This document shows positions 1 through 8,475 of a stretch of DNA of 64,000 nucleotides, in pieces. A model generated the notes under the pieces. The model did no database searches. It saw only the letters and a list, made by a program, of their open reading frames with translations, and was not told the DNA's origin. Source of the stretch: an uncultured Porphyromonadaceae bacterium. GTDB taxonomy: Bacteria > Bacteroidota > Bacteroidia > Bacteroidales > Muribaculaceae. Position numbers and translations under genes: made by a program. The stretch covers positions 1 through 64,000 of the forward strand of contig UQLO01000004.1 in NCBI GenBank assembly GCA_900541865.1, in the 5' to 3' direction. Position 1 is the first letter of the stretch. Each line of letters begins with the position of its first letter.

Positions 1-2
1 TC

Positions 3-134
3 CCAAAAGGAACCGATTTCAACGACATCTCAGATCAAATGCTTAAGGAGATCATCATAAAAATAAACAAGCGACCGCGATTGAAACTTAACTTTTCAAC
101 CCCAGTCGCTGAATTCTTCAAATTTATTGGTTAA
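3..134 (+). CDS. IS30-type transposase, C-terminal end (partial)
   Basis: An open frame enters from the left edge and stops at 132-134. Its 43 residues include NKRPRLKLNFSTP followed by VAEFF. The pattern NxRPRxxLxxxTPxExF is what I know from the C-terminal end of the integrase core of IS30-family transposases. These enzymes use a DDE active site to move the element, but none of the catalytic residues lie inside the window. The element should end shortly after the stop, probably between 135 and 180, because a gene promoter starts at about 198. I could not identify the terminal inverted repeat, since the left end is outside the window. Only a short fragment is visible, so family assignment is moderate. 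Confidence 0.6.
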   Translation, partial: PKGTDFNDISDQMLKEIIIKINKRPRLKLNFSTPVAEFFKFIG

Positions 135-197
135 TTTTGCACTTGCAGGTAGAATCTGCCTTCGGCATCATTGCGGGCGTAATCAATTTTTTTGAGT

Positions 198-205
198 TAT
201 CTTTG
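198..205 (+). promoter_or_regulatory. -7 box for the kinase gene
   Basis: TATCTTTG matches the Bacteroidota -7 consensus TAnnTTTG. It would start transcription near 211-212, about 20 bases before the ATG at 232. No convincing -33 TTTG lies at the right distance. It sits about 65 bases past the transposase stop. Confidence 0.5.
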
Positions 206-231
206 TGGTCCAATCAGTTCGACCTTTCTCA

Positions 232-2559
232 ATGGAAACAAACAACCACGCCCTGCAATCCGGCACCATTCTCCATGGGCAAAGCGCCTACACCATAGAG
301 CGGGTGCTTGGCTCGGGCGGTTTCGGCATAACCTATCTGGCCTCCACAACCTTTATGCACGGCAATATCGCCATAAAGGGCTTTGTGGCCATCAAGGAGC
401 ATTTTCTGAGCGACTACTGCGAGCGTACGCCCGGCCAAACGCAAATCATGGTGGCCAACACCGCCAAAATACAGCAGTTGGTGGCCAATGCCCGCAAGGA
501 CTTTCTGGCGGAAGCCCGCCGGCTGTCGAAGTTGGGAGTGCGCCACAACAATATTGTGCGCGTAAACGAGGTCTTCGAGGCAAACGGCACGGCTTATTTC
601 GTGATGGAATATCTCGACGGCATGTCGCTGCAGGACTATATAAAGAAAAACGGCCCGCTGGACGAGGCTGCAATGCGCGCAATCCTCGCCCCGATTATAG
701 ATGCCGTAGCCTTTCTGCACCGCAACCGGTTTACGCACCTCGACATCAAGCCCGCCAACATAATGCTCACCAAGGCGCCGGACGGCACCATGCGGCCCGT
801 GCTGATCGACTTCGGACTGAGCAAGCACTACGACGAGAGCGGAAACGCCACCTCAACCATCAATACCTGCGGCGCTTCCGACGGCTACGCCCCCGTGGAG
901 CAGTACCAGGGAATACGCACCTTCTCGCCGACGGCCGACGTCTACGCCCTGGGGGCCACTATGCTTGCCTGCCTCACAGGCAGCCGACCCTCGGCGAGCG
1001 CCAACTGGCTGCCGGGCGAACCTGAGGCCACTATCGCCACCCTCTCCGCAAGCAACGACCTCAAAGCGGTTCTCACCCGCTCTCTAAGCAGCGCCGCCCA
1101 CGACCGCTACGCCGACGCCGGCGCTCTCCAGACAGCTCTTGGGGGCGGAAAAGGCGGAGGTACGTACGTTTTACCTAAGGATGACACTAAAATCCTCCCG
1201 ACCGGCAAGCCCTCCTCCAAAAAGTGGCTCGGAGTAGGGGCCGCATTGCTCATTCTCGCATTGGCGGGGCTGGGTTTTGTGATTTTCGGCAACAACTCCG
1301 GTGCCGGCGGATTCGAAGAATCCCTTCCGGCCGACACTGTTGGCGTAGAGCAGGATATAGTTGCCGTGGAGCCGGCTCCTGTTGAGGCTCAGGCGGAGGA
1401 AGTCGCCGATTCTGCCGCAGCGCAAGTTGAGGCGCCCGCGGTGATGTCGGACGCGTGGTGGAACGAGCGTCGCACACCCCACAACCTCGACCTCGCCGTA
1501 AACCGTGGCGGCTACCAATATTACCTCTCCGAAGCTGACTACAGCAGCCTCACCGCCTCGCAGAAATCAAGTATAGACAAAGTTGGAGTAGTGGTAATAG
1601 GCAACGATGATAACGGAACCATGCAGAGGTTTATCCTAGCGCTCAATGATTTGACTTCTGAGCCTATGGGCTGGAATGATGCTATGAGAAGATATGGCAA
1701 CTATCTTCCTACAAAAGACCAAGCTATGGGTTGGGCCATTCGTAAAAATGAGGTAAATAGAGCTATAGCCAGATTTGATGGTAATAGACCGGGTGAAAAT
1801 GAGGTATATTGGACTAAAACCAAGAACTACGATAATTATTCCTGGGCAGTAGGTATGGATGCTGGTGGAATGTACTCAAATTATATTCCTAATAAATGGC
1901 GTGTTCGTGCGGTAGCGATGATAGGGGGTACGCCGGGGAAGACGCATAACGGCGCATTGGTGAATCCGGCCGATTATGCACCGACTGTCAGTCCTACTGC
2001 CGATGAGCCCAACCACCCACACCCGACTACGCAAACCGCTGCTCCGGCTCCGGTGAATCACGCTGTGATGTCCGACGGATGGTGGAACAATCGTCGCACA
2101 CCCCACAACCTCGATTTGGCCGTAAACCGGGGCGGCATCCAATACTACCTCTCCGAGGCCGACTACAGCAACCTCAACGCCTCCCAAAAGTCAAGCCTCG
2201 ACAAGGTCGGTGTGGTAGTAATCGGCAACGACGAAAGCTTCATACTTGCGTTACGGAATCTAAACCCCGAGATGTTGGATTGGCTTCAAGCCAAGGTTCA
2301 ATATGGTCCCTATCTGCCGACAAAAGCGCAAGGTGAGGCGTTGGTTGCACAAAAGGACGCAATAAAAACAGCTGTGACAAGTTTTGGGGGGGCATGGCCA
2401 TCTAATTCAGCAATTTGGACAAAAGACGATGGCTATGTCCATAGCAACAGGATAACATACAATAAAGCCTGGGCGGTATTTATGGATAGAGGCATCGTCC
2501 AACGTTTAGACAAAACGGGGTTTTGTTTTGTTAGACGAGTGTTTCCCTTGGCCGATTGA
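232..2559 (+). CDS. Membrane-anchored Ser/Thr protein kinase with two C-terminal lectin-like modules
   Basis: Predicted 775-residue kinase that phosphorylates Ser/Thr in the cytoplasm and displays its C-terminus outside the inner membrane. Kinase motifs: glycine loop LGSGGFG (26-32), VAIK with Lys55, catalytic loop HLDIKPAN (169-176; Leu replaces the Arg of HRD), DFG at 193-195, APVEQ near 220. One membrane helix spans about 332-353. Two homologous modules follow at about 404-564 and 612-775; each starts VMSDxWWN, carries VGVVVIGND, then LPTK, a WTK motif, AWAV and VR. The last features resemble DUF1566/FISUMP-type C-type-lectin folds (inference). The ATG at 232 is preferred over a GTG at 205 because 205 lies inside the -7 box. 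The second half of each module is visibly AT-rich compared with the rest of the gene. Substrate and ligand are unknown. Confidence 0.85.
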   Translation: METNNHALQSGTILHGQSAYTIERVLGSGGFGITYLASTTFMHGNIAIKGFVAIKEHFLSDYCERTPGQTQIMVANTAKIQQLVANARKDFLAEARRLSKLGVRHNNIVRVNEVFEANGTAYFVMEYLDGMSLQDYIKKNGPLDEAAMRAILAPIIDAVAFLHRNRFTHLDIKPANIMLTKAPDGTMRPVLIDFGLSKHYDESGNATSTINTCGASDGYAPVEQYQGIRTFSPTADVYALGATMLACLTGSRPSASANWLPGEPEATIATLSASNDLKAVLTRSLSSAAHDRYADAGALQTALGGGKGGGTYVLPKDDTKILPTGKPSSKKWLGVGAALLILALAGLGFVIFGNNSGAGGFEESLPADTVGVEQDIVAVEPAPVEAQAEEVADSAAAQVEAPAVMSDAWWNERRTPHNLDLAVNRGGYQYYLSEADYSSLTASQKSSIDKVGVVVIGNDDNGTMQRFILALNDLTSEPMGWNDAMRRYGNYLPTKDQAMGWAIRKNEVNRAIARFDGNRPGENEVYWTKTKNYDNYSWAVGMDAGGMYSNYIPNKWRVRAVAMIGGTPGKTHNGALVNPADYAPTVSPTADEPNHPHPTTQTAAPAPVNHAVMSDGWWNNRRTPHNLDLAVNRGGIQYYLSEADYSNLNASQKSSLDKVGVVVIGNDESFILALRNLNPEMLDWLQAKVQYGPYLPTKAQGEALVAQKDAIKTAVTSFGGAWPSNSAIWTKDDGYVHSNRITYNKAWAVFMDRGIVQRLDKTGFCFVRRVFPLAD
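1441..1911 (+). repeat. Intragenic module copy 1 (paralogous C-terminal domain)
   Basis: The first about 169 bases (1441-1609) align closely with 2065-2233 and are GC-rich like the host. From about 1610 the sequence becomes AT-rich with codons such as aga, ata and tta, and nucleotide similarity to copy 2 fades although protein landmarks (LPTK, WTK, AWAV) persist. Confidence 0.8.
2065..2556 (+). repeat. Intragenic module copy 2 (paralogous C-terminal domain)
   Basis: Second copy of the module, in the same frame and orientation. The head 2065-2233 is near-identical to copy 1; the tail 2234-2556 is divergent and AT-rich, and contains a run of seven G at 2386-2392. The protein ends with the module, with no further linker. 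Confidence 0.8.
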
Positions 2560-2599
2560 GTTTAGTCTGCAGGGATTCCCTTCGGGGCGGCCGAGTTGA

Positions 2600-3040
2600 C
2601 GGTCACGCTCGCAAACGTTATGGAACGGGGATTTGCAATCCCCGCCGACCCGTCGGTGCTAATTTTTGCGGGTAAAGGGGCGCCTCGATATGGAGTGAGC
2701 GCTTCAGCCCTCACCGACGCGCCGGACGCCGTCTTTTCGTCGAAAAAGTTACCTTCGCCTGCCCTGCGGGGATTGCAAATCCCCGCTCCATAAATGCAGC
2801 ATAAGCCATTGAAAATGAACCCCGTAGGGGTTCAAGAGAGTAGCCCGGGGTGACAACCCCGGGTAAACGGCAAATATATAGGATAGGCGACCCCTACGGG
2901 GTCGCCGTTTATGGTTGAGACGTTTTTCCGTGGGCTGTCGCCCACGGCTACCATCTTGAACCGCTACGCGGTTCTTTTTCAATGCCATATGGGTATGTTT
3001 GCGGGACCTTTCGCGGCTTGCGAGCTGGAAGCTCGCCCTC
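2600..3040. repeat. Mosaic of stacked palindromic repeats, locus 1
   Basis: The gap 2560-3162 holds no credible gene. It carries at least eight short inverted repeats: 2627-2643 (GGGGATT tgc AATCCCC), 2766-2786, 2817-2833, 2844-2863, 2886-2906, 2928-2947 (CCGTGGG..CCCACGG), 2958-2974 (GAACCG..CGGTTC) and 3020-3036 (GCGAGC..GCTCGC). Parts, such as the ATTGCAAATCCCC hairpin, TTGAAAATGAACCC and GACAACCCCGGG, recur in the same order near 23.5 kb. It therefore belongs to a dispersed REP/MITE-like intergenic family. Open frames here are by-products of the palindromes. Confidence 0.85.
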
Positions 3041-3162
3041 CTTGGGCCGTCGCAATTTTCTTCCATTCAATATTTTTGCCCTAATGCAAACCTCCTTGGC
3101 CGGATGGCTTTTACCCCTGCGATATTTTACAACAACCATAAAAAAGGCGGCTCTCGATGGAG

Positions 3163-3522
3163 TCAGCCTTTTGAGAAGAGGCCGCGCATGCGGTCGAGCA
3201 TGCTGGGCTTGTAGGTGCGGATGTGGATGCTAACCTTGTTGGACTTGCGGTTGAGGAAAATGATTGAGGAGTGGAGCACGATTGCCACCCATTCCTCGAA
3301 AGGCACAATTGCGTGGATGCGCTCAAGAGCTATGCGGTGGAAGGGCGACGACGGGTCAATGCTGTTGATAATCAGCGAATCCACCGGCCCGTCCATATCG
3401 ATGGTGATATTGTGGTGCTCGGCCGCATAGTCGAAAAGCAGGGGCATGTCCAGATAGTCGGGGCTTTCGGGCAATTTCCTGTATTTTTTGTAGAGTGCTT
3501 GTATTACTTGCTTGGTAATCAT
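3163..3522 (-). CDS. Small conserved-looking protein of unknown function
   Basis: A 119-residue protein starting MITKQVIQALYKKYRKLPE. I do not recognise a family. It has no signal peptide or membrane segment; the middle is acidic with an HHNITIDMDG stretch, and the last 25 residues are basic (KPSMLDRMRGLFSK). The ATG at 3522 is chosen because the longer frame to 3633 would run through the putative -7 box at 3579-3586. The leader would be about 50 bases. It is transcribed away from DUF3127 and towards the palindromic block, and has no operon partner. Codon use matches the neighbours, which supports a real gene. Confidence 0.7.
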   Translation of the reverse strand: MITKQVIQALYKKYRKLPESPDYLDMPLLFDYAAEHHNITIDMDGPVDSLIINSIDPSSPFHRIALERIHAIVPFEEWVAIVLHSSIIFLNRKSNKVSIHIRTYKPSMLDRMRGLFSKG

Positions 3523-3578
3523 GCCGTTTAATGTGGATTTCCTAAATCTTTTCTGCCTGTGGTGTGTAAAATTGTTTG

Positions 3579-3586
3579 CAAATATA
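3579..3586 (-). promoter_or_regulatory. -7 box for the 3163-3522 gene
   Basis: On the minus strand TATATTTG matches TAnnTTTG. Start of transcription would be near 3573. The remaining sequence between this and the plus-strand promoter at 3707 is AT-rich, and I see no gene in it. Confidence 0.5.
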
Positions 3587-3706
3587 ACCCACTCGTCGCA
3601 ATTAAGTTGACACGTCTTTACGATTTTAAACAATTTTTGATGTTGTAACGCGGTTGTAATTTATTCGTAGCGGATGCGTAACAACTTCGGCGGCGAGATA
3701 AAAAAG

Positions 3707-3738
3707 TTTGCTGTCTCGGGAAATAATCACTAAATTTG
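3707..3738 (+). promoter_or_regulatory. Promoter of the DUF3127/proS unit
   Basis: TTTG at 3707-3710, a 20-base spacer and TAAATTTG at 3731-3738 form a full Bacteroidota sigma-A promoter. Transcription would start near 3745, giving a leader of about 90 bases before the ATG at 3835. Confidence 0.7.
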
Positions 3739-3834
3739 CACACTAATTGGGGAGCCATCCCGCTTCAGCCTTTTTAAGACGCCGGGTTGCTCGCCGCACA
3801 ACACGAAAACAATAAACACAATCCCACATAAACA

Positions 3835-4197
3835 ATGGAAATTAAAGGCACCATCATCCTTGCCCTGCCGGAAGTATCCGGCGTGTCCCGCTCCGGCAAC
3901 AACTGGAAAAAGCGCGAATACGTACTCGAAAACACCGAAGGCAACTTCCCCCGCAAGGTAGCTTTCACCTGCTTCGGCGAAAACGCCGACAAAATCCAGC
4001 TCAAGGTAGGCGACAAGGTAAATATGTTCTTCGACATCGAAAGCCGTGAGTTCAACGGCCGCTGGTATACCGACATCCGCTGCTGGCGCGCCGACGTAGA
4101 GCAGGCCGGTACAGCCGCACCCGCCGCACCCGCCGCCATGCCGGGCGCTCCCGTTCCTCCTCCCGCAGCAGCCGCCGACGAAGAATTCCCCTTCTGA
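3835..4197 (+). CDS. DUF3127 OB-fold protein with SSB-like acidic tail
   Basis: A 120-residue protein of the DUF3127 family, a Bacteroidota family predicted to adopt a single-strand-binding-protein-like OB fold. Residues 1-85 form the domain (MEIKGTI, then [29 protein letters not shown]). An Ala/Pro-rich linker (about 92-113) follows and the chain ends DEEFPF. Bacterial SSB proteins end in an acidic tip such as DDDIPF, which recruits repair and replication enzymes, so this tail may do the same; that function is inference. It lies 16 bases upstream of proS and probably shares its promoter at 3707-3738. Biochemical role unknown. Confidence 0.85.
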   Translation: MEIKGTIILALPEVSGVSRSGNNWKKREYVLENTEGNFPRKVAFTCFGENADKIQLKVGDKVNMFFDIESREFNGRWYTDIRCWRADVEQAGTAAPAAPAAMPGAPVPPPAAAADEEFPF

Positions 4198-4213
4198 CCC
4201 CATACCGCGAACT

Positions 4214-5695
4214 ATGGCAACAGAACTGAAACATCTCACCAAACGCTCCGAGAACTACTCGCAGTGGTACAATGAACTCGTGGTCAAGGCCGACCTTGCC
4301 GAGCAGTCCGCTGTTCGCGGCTGCATGGTAATCAAGCCTTACGGCTACGCCATATGGGAGAAGATGCAGCAGACCCTGGACCGAATGTTCAAGGAAACGG
4401 GTGTGCAGAACGCTTATTTTCCCCTTCTTATTCCCAAAAGCTTCCTCTGCCGCGAGGCTGAGCACGTAGAGGGCTTCGCCAAGGAGTGCGCCGTGGTGAC
4501 CCACTACCGCCTCAAGAACGACCCCAACGGCAACGGCGTGATCGTCGACCCCGAAGCCAAACTCGAGGAAGAACTCATCGTGCGCCCCACCTCGGAAACC
4601 ATTATCTGGGGCACATACCGCAACTGGATCCACTCCTGGCGCGACCTCCCCATTCTCTGCAACCAGTGGGCAAACGTGATGCGCTGGGAGATGCGCACCC
4701 GAATGTTCCTCCGCACAGCCGAATTCCTCTGGCAGGAAGGCCATTGCGCCCACGCCACCGCCGAAGAAAGCGAGGCCCGCACCGTGCAGATGATCAAACT
4801 CTACGCCGAATTTGCCGAGAAGTATATGGCAATGCCGGTGACCATAGGCGTCAAGACCGCCAACGAACGCTTCGCCGGCGCCCTCAACACCTATACTATA
4901 GAGGCCATGATGCAGGACGGCAAAGCCCTCCAGAGCGGCACCTCCCACAATCTGGGCCAGAACTTCGCCAAGGCCTTCGACGTTACCTTCGCCAACCGCG
5001 ACAACAAGCCCGAATACGTCTGGGCAAACTCCTGGGGTGTCTCCACCCGCCTTATGGGCGCCCTCATCATGAGCCACTCCGACGACAACGGCCTCGTTCT
5101 GCCGCCCCATCTGGCTCCCATTCAGGTGGTAATCGTGCCGATCTATAAGAACGCCGAGCAACTCGCCGAAATAACCGAATCGGTGATGCCCATCGTGAAG
5201 CGCCTGGGCGAACTCGGCATCTCGGTGAAGTACGACGACGCCGACAACAAGCGCCCCGGCTTCAAATTCGCCGACTATGAGCTCAAGGGCGTGCCCGTGC
5301 GCCTCGTAATCGGTGCCCGCGACGTCGAAGCCGGCACAATAGAGGTTATGCGCCGCGACACCCTCGAGAAGCACACCGCACAGCTGGCCGGCATCGCCGA
5401 CTACTGCGCCGAACTCCTCGAAGACATTCAGAACAACCTCTTCCTGAAGGCAAAAGCAGCACGCGACGCCAAAACATACGTCTGCGACAGCTACGACGAC
5501 TTCAAGGCCCGAATCGAAGACGGCGGCTTCTTCCTCTGCCACTGGGACGGCACCACCGAAACCGAAGAACTCATCAAGGCCGAAACTAAAGCCACTATAC
5601 GCTGCATACCCCTGGACGGCGACGACACCCCCGGCGTCTGCATGGTCACCGGCAAGCCCTCCGCCCGCCGCGTCATCATTGCTCGCAACTACTAA
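4214..5695 (+). CDS. proS: Prolyl-tRNA synthetase (archaeal/eukaryotic-type)
   Basis: A 493-residue class II synthetase that charges tRNA-Pro with proline in the cytoplasm. Motif 2 is visible at about 155-180 ([20 protein letters not shown]). The anticodon-binding domain spans about 290-390 ([25 protein letters not shown]). The C-terminal extension ends in a tyrosine (ARNY), a hallmark of the type-3 ProRS group, and the editing insertion of the bacterial type is absent. The length is normal for this group. It follows DUF3127 by 16 bases; a strong hairpin separates it from valS. Confidence 0.97.
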   Translation: MATELKHLTKRSENYSQWYNELVVKADLAEQSAVRGCMVIKPYGYAIWEKMQQTLDRMFKETGVQNAYFPLLIPKSFLCREAEHVEGFAKECAVVTHYRLKNDPNGNGVIVDPEAKLEEELIVRPTSETIIWGTYRNWIHSWRDLPILCNQWANVMRWEMRTRMFLRTAEFLWQEGHCAHATAEESEARTVQMIKLYAEFAEKYMAMPVTIGVKTANERFAGALNTYTIEAMMQDGKALQSGTSHNLGQNFAKAFDVTFANRDNKPEYVWANSWGVSTRLMGALIMSHSDDNGLVLPPHLAPIQVVIVPIYKNAEQLAEITESVMPIVKRLGELGISVKYDDADNKRPGFKFADYELKGVPVRLVIGARDVEAGTIEVMRRDTLEKHTAQLAGIADYCAELLEDIQNNLFLKAKAARDAKTYVCDSYDDFKARIEDGGFFLCHWDGTTETEELIKAETKATIRCIPLDGDDTPGVCMVTGKPSARRVIIARNY

Positions 5696-5717
5696 TCCTC
5701 GGATTGAACTTCTTCTT

Positions 5718-5753
5718 CAGAGAGCCCGGAGCTGATGTGCTCCGGGTTCTCTG
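5718..5753 (+). terminator. Strong intercistronic hairpin between proS and valS
   Basis: A 15-bp stem with a single G-T wobble (5718-5732 pairing with 5739-5753) and a 6-base loop. No T-tract follows, so it may be a processing, stabilising or attenuating hairpin and not a true terminator. A GTG at 5755 starts right after the stem, but the ATG at 5776 is the more likely valS start. Confidence 0.6.
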
Positions 5754-5775
5754 AGTGGTAAATACAAACATCGAA

Positions 5776-8475
5776 ATGAACGATCTTCCGCAGAAATACG
5801 ACCCGTCGTCCGTAGAGGACAGATGGTATGCCTATTGGCTTGAACACAAGCTCTTTCACTCCGAACCCGACAGCCGGCCGCCCTACACAGTGGTGATTCC
5901 GCCACCAAACGTCACCGGTGTGCTCCATATGGGCCATATGCTCAACAACACCATTCAGGACATCCTGGTGCGCCGCGCACGCATGCTCGGGTTCAACGCT
6001 CTCTGGGTGCCCGGCACAGACCATGCCTCCATATCCACCGAAACTAAGGTGATAGGCAAACTCGCCGCCGAAGGCATCCGCAAAACCGACCTCACCCGCG
6101 AGCAGTTCCTCGAGCACGCATGGGAGTGGACCCGCAAGCACGGCGGTATAATCCTCGAGCAGCTCCGCAAACTCGGCGCCTCCTGCGACTGGGAACGCAC
6201 CGCCTTCACCATGGACCCCCTCCGCAGCGAAAGCGTAACTAAGGTCTTCGTCGACCTCTACCGCAAGGGGCTGATATACCGCGGCCTGCGTATGGTGAAC
6301 TGGGACCCCGTGAACCGCACCGCCATCAGCGACGACGAGGTGTTCTTCGAGCAGGAAAACTCCAAGCTCTACTATCTGCGCTACTACCTCACGGCCGACA
6401 CCGAGCTTCCCGCCGGATACACAGCCCCCGAGGGCAGCGTGGTCCACACCGACGCCGCCGGCCGACACTATGCCGTGGTCGCCACCACACGCCCCGAGAC
6501 CATCATGGGCGACACCGCAATGTGCATCAACCCCAAGGACCCCAAGAACGCATGGCTGCGAGGCCGACGCGTGACGGTGCCTCTGGTGGGCCGCGACGTC
6601 CCCGTGATCGAAGACCGCTATGTCGACATCGAGTTCGGCACAGGATGCCTCAAGGTGACCCCGGCCCACGATAAGAATGACTACGCCCTGGGCCAGACCC
6701 ACAAGCTGGAGACCATCGACATCTTCAACGAAGACGGCACCATAGCCGCCGGAGTGGGCATGTACGAGGGTATGGACCGCTTCGACGTGCGCAAGCAAAT
6801 CAGCCGCGACCTCGAGGCCGCCGCACTGATGGAGAAGACCGAGGACTACGTCAACAACGTCGGCCTGAGCGAGCGCACCAAGGTGCCCATCGAGCCGCGC
6901 CTGTCGCTGCAGTGGTTCGTCAAGATGGACCATTTCGCCGATATCAGCCTGGCCCCCGTCATGGACGACATCATCCGCTTCGTGCCCGAGAAATACAAGA
7001 ATACCTACCGCTCCTGGCTCGAAAACATCAAGGACTGGTGCATAAGCCGCCAGCTCTGGTGGGGTCACCGCATACCCGCTTGGTTCTACACCGGCTCCGA
7101 CGGGCAAGAGACCTTCGTGGTTGCCCACAACGCCGAGGAGGCTCTCGAGGAAGCTCGCCGCGCAAGCGGAAACGGCGACTTGACCGCCGACGACCTTCGT
7201 CAGGACCCCGGAGCCCTCGACACCTGGTTCTCGTCGTGGCTCTGGCCCATCACGCTCTTCGACGGCATCAATCGCCCCGGAAACGCCGAGATGGACTACT
7301 ACTATCCCACCGCAACCCTTGTCACCGGTCCCGATATCATCTTCTTCTGGGTGGCACGTATGATAATGGCGGGCTACGAATATGCCGGTCGCCAGCCTTT
7401 CAACAATGTGTACTTCACCGGCATCGTGCGCGACGCTCTCGGCCGCAAGATGAGCAAGAGCCTGGGCAACTCGCCCGACCCCCTCGACCTCATCGCAAAG
7501 TATGGCGCCGACGGAGTCCGTCTGGGCCTTATGATGAGCGCCCAGGCCGGCAACGACATTATGTACGACGACAAACTCGTCGAGAACGGCCGCAACTTCT
7601 GCAACAAAATCTGGAACTGCTTCCGCCTCATCCAGGGCTGGGAGGTCGACGACAAGGCAGAGCAGCCCGAGGTATGCGCCCTGGCCGGAAAATGGCTCGA
7701 AAGCGCCCTCAACGGCGTGCTGGCCGACATCGACGACGCTTACTCCAAATTCCGCATCAACGACGCCGTTACGGCCGCCTACCGCTTCTTCTGGGATGAT
7801 TTCTCCGCTTCCTACCTCGAAATGATCAAGCCGCCCTACGGTCAACCCGTCGACGGCCGCACCTTCCGCGAGGCCTGCGGATTCCTGGACAGTCTGCTGC
7901 GCGTGCTCCATCCGGTTATGCCCTTCATCACCGAAGAGCTTTGGCAGCATCTCAGCCCCCGCGCCGAGGGCGAGAGCATCATGGTGGCTCCTATGCCGCG
8001 CGCCGGTGCCGTCGACGCCGACCTGCTCGACAAGGTGCGTCAGGCCCTGGAGATTGTCAATGGTGTTCGCGGTGTTCGCGCCCGCAAGAACATACCGGCC
8101 AAGGAGAAAGTCGGACTGCTCGTGGTCGGCGCTTCGGTCGACCCCATGGTAGAACCGCTGCTGGTGAAACTCGCCGGCCTCGACAAACTCGAGAACAACG
8201 CCGCCAAAGACCCCACCGCAGCCGCTTTCATGGTAGGCACGATGGAATTTGCTGTCCCCATGAGCGGAAACACCGACATTGAGGCCGAAAAAGCACGTCT
8301 GGCCAAGGAACTCGACTACCTCGAGGGCTTCCTGCGCTCGGTGCAGAAGAAACTCTCCAACGAGCGCTTCGTGGCCGGTGCTCCCGCCGCCGTGGTGGAG
8401 GCCGAACGTCGTAAAGAGGCCGACGCCAACGCCAAAATCGAAACCATAAAGGCGAGTCTGGAGGCTCTGGGCTGA
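5776..8475 (+). CDS. valS: Valyl-tRNA synthetase
   Basis: An 899-residue class I synthetase that charges tRNA-Val. The HIGH signature is HMGH in [13 protein letters not shown] (about 43-55). The CP1 editing domain occupies roughly 150-400, with [12 protein letters not shown] and the [12 protein letters not shown] stretch. KMSKS appears as [10 protein letters not shown] (about 555-564). An Arg/Lys-rich coiled coil closes the C-terminus from about 830. Length is typical. The ATG at 5776 is chosen over the in-frame GTG at 5755, which abuts a hairpin. Its stop overlaps the rlmD start (TGATG), so the two are translationally coupled. Confidence 0.97.
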   Translation: MNDLPQKYDPSSVEDRWYAYWLEHKLFHSEPDSRPPYTVVIPPPNVTGVLHMGHMLNNTIQDILVRRARMLGFNALWVPGTDHASISTETKVIGKLAAEGIRKTDLTREQFLEHAWEWTRKHGGIILEQLRKLGASCDWERTAFTMDPLRSESVTKVFVDLYRKGLIYRGLRMVNWDPVNRTAISDDEVFFEQENSKLYYLRYYLTADTELPAGYTAPEGSVVHTDAAGRHYAVVATTRPETIMGDTAMCINPKDPKNAWLRGRRVTVPLVGRDVPVIEDRYVDIEFGTGCLKVTPAHDKNDYALGQTHKLETIDIFNEDGTIAAGVGMYEGMDRFDVRKQISRDLEAAALMEKTEDYVNNVGLSERTKVPIEPRLSLQWFVKMDHFADISLAPVMDDIIRFVPEKYKNTYRSWLENIKDWCISRQLWWGHRIPAWFYTGSDGQETFVVAHNAEEALEEARRASGNGDLTADDLRQDPGALDTWFSSWLWPITLFDGINRPGNAEMDYYYPTATLVTGPDIIFFWVARMIMAGYEYAGRQPFNNVYFTGIVRDALGRKMSKSLGNSPDPLDLIAKYGADGVRLGLMMSAQAGNDIMYDDKLVENGRNFCNKIWNCFRLIQGWEVDDKAEQPEVCALAGKWLESALNGVLADIDDAYSKFRINDAVTAAYRFFWDDFSASYLEMIKPPYGQPVDGRTFREACGFLDSLLRVLHPVMPFITEELWQHLSPRAEGESIMVAPMPRAGAVDADLLDKVRQALEIVNGVRGVRARKNIPAKEKVGLLVVGASVDPMVEPLLVKLAGLDKLENNAAKDPTAAAFMVGTMEFAVPMSGNTDIEAEKARLAKELDYLEGFLRSVQKKLSNERFVAGAPAAVVEAERRKEADANAKIETIKASLEALG

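Noticed and set aside
1441..2559. A diversity-generating retroelement acting on the kinase modules
   Set aside because: No reverse transcriptase gene, template repeat or adenine-focused variation is visible; the differences between copies are broad and not restricted to adenines.
2596..3233. Several short open frames in the palindromic block
   Set aside because: They translate the palindromes themselves (peptides such as GLQIPAP recur at both loci), so they are repeats and not genes.
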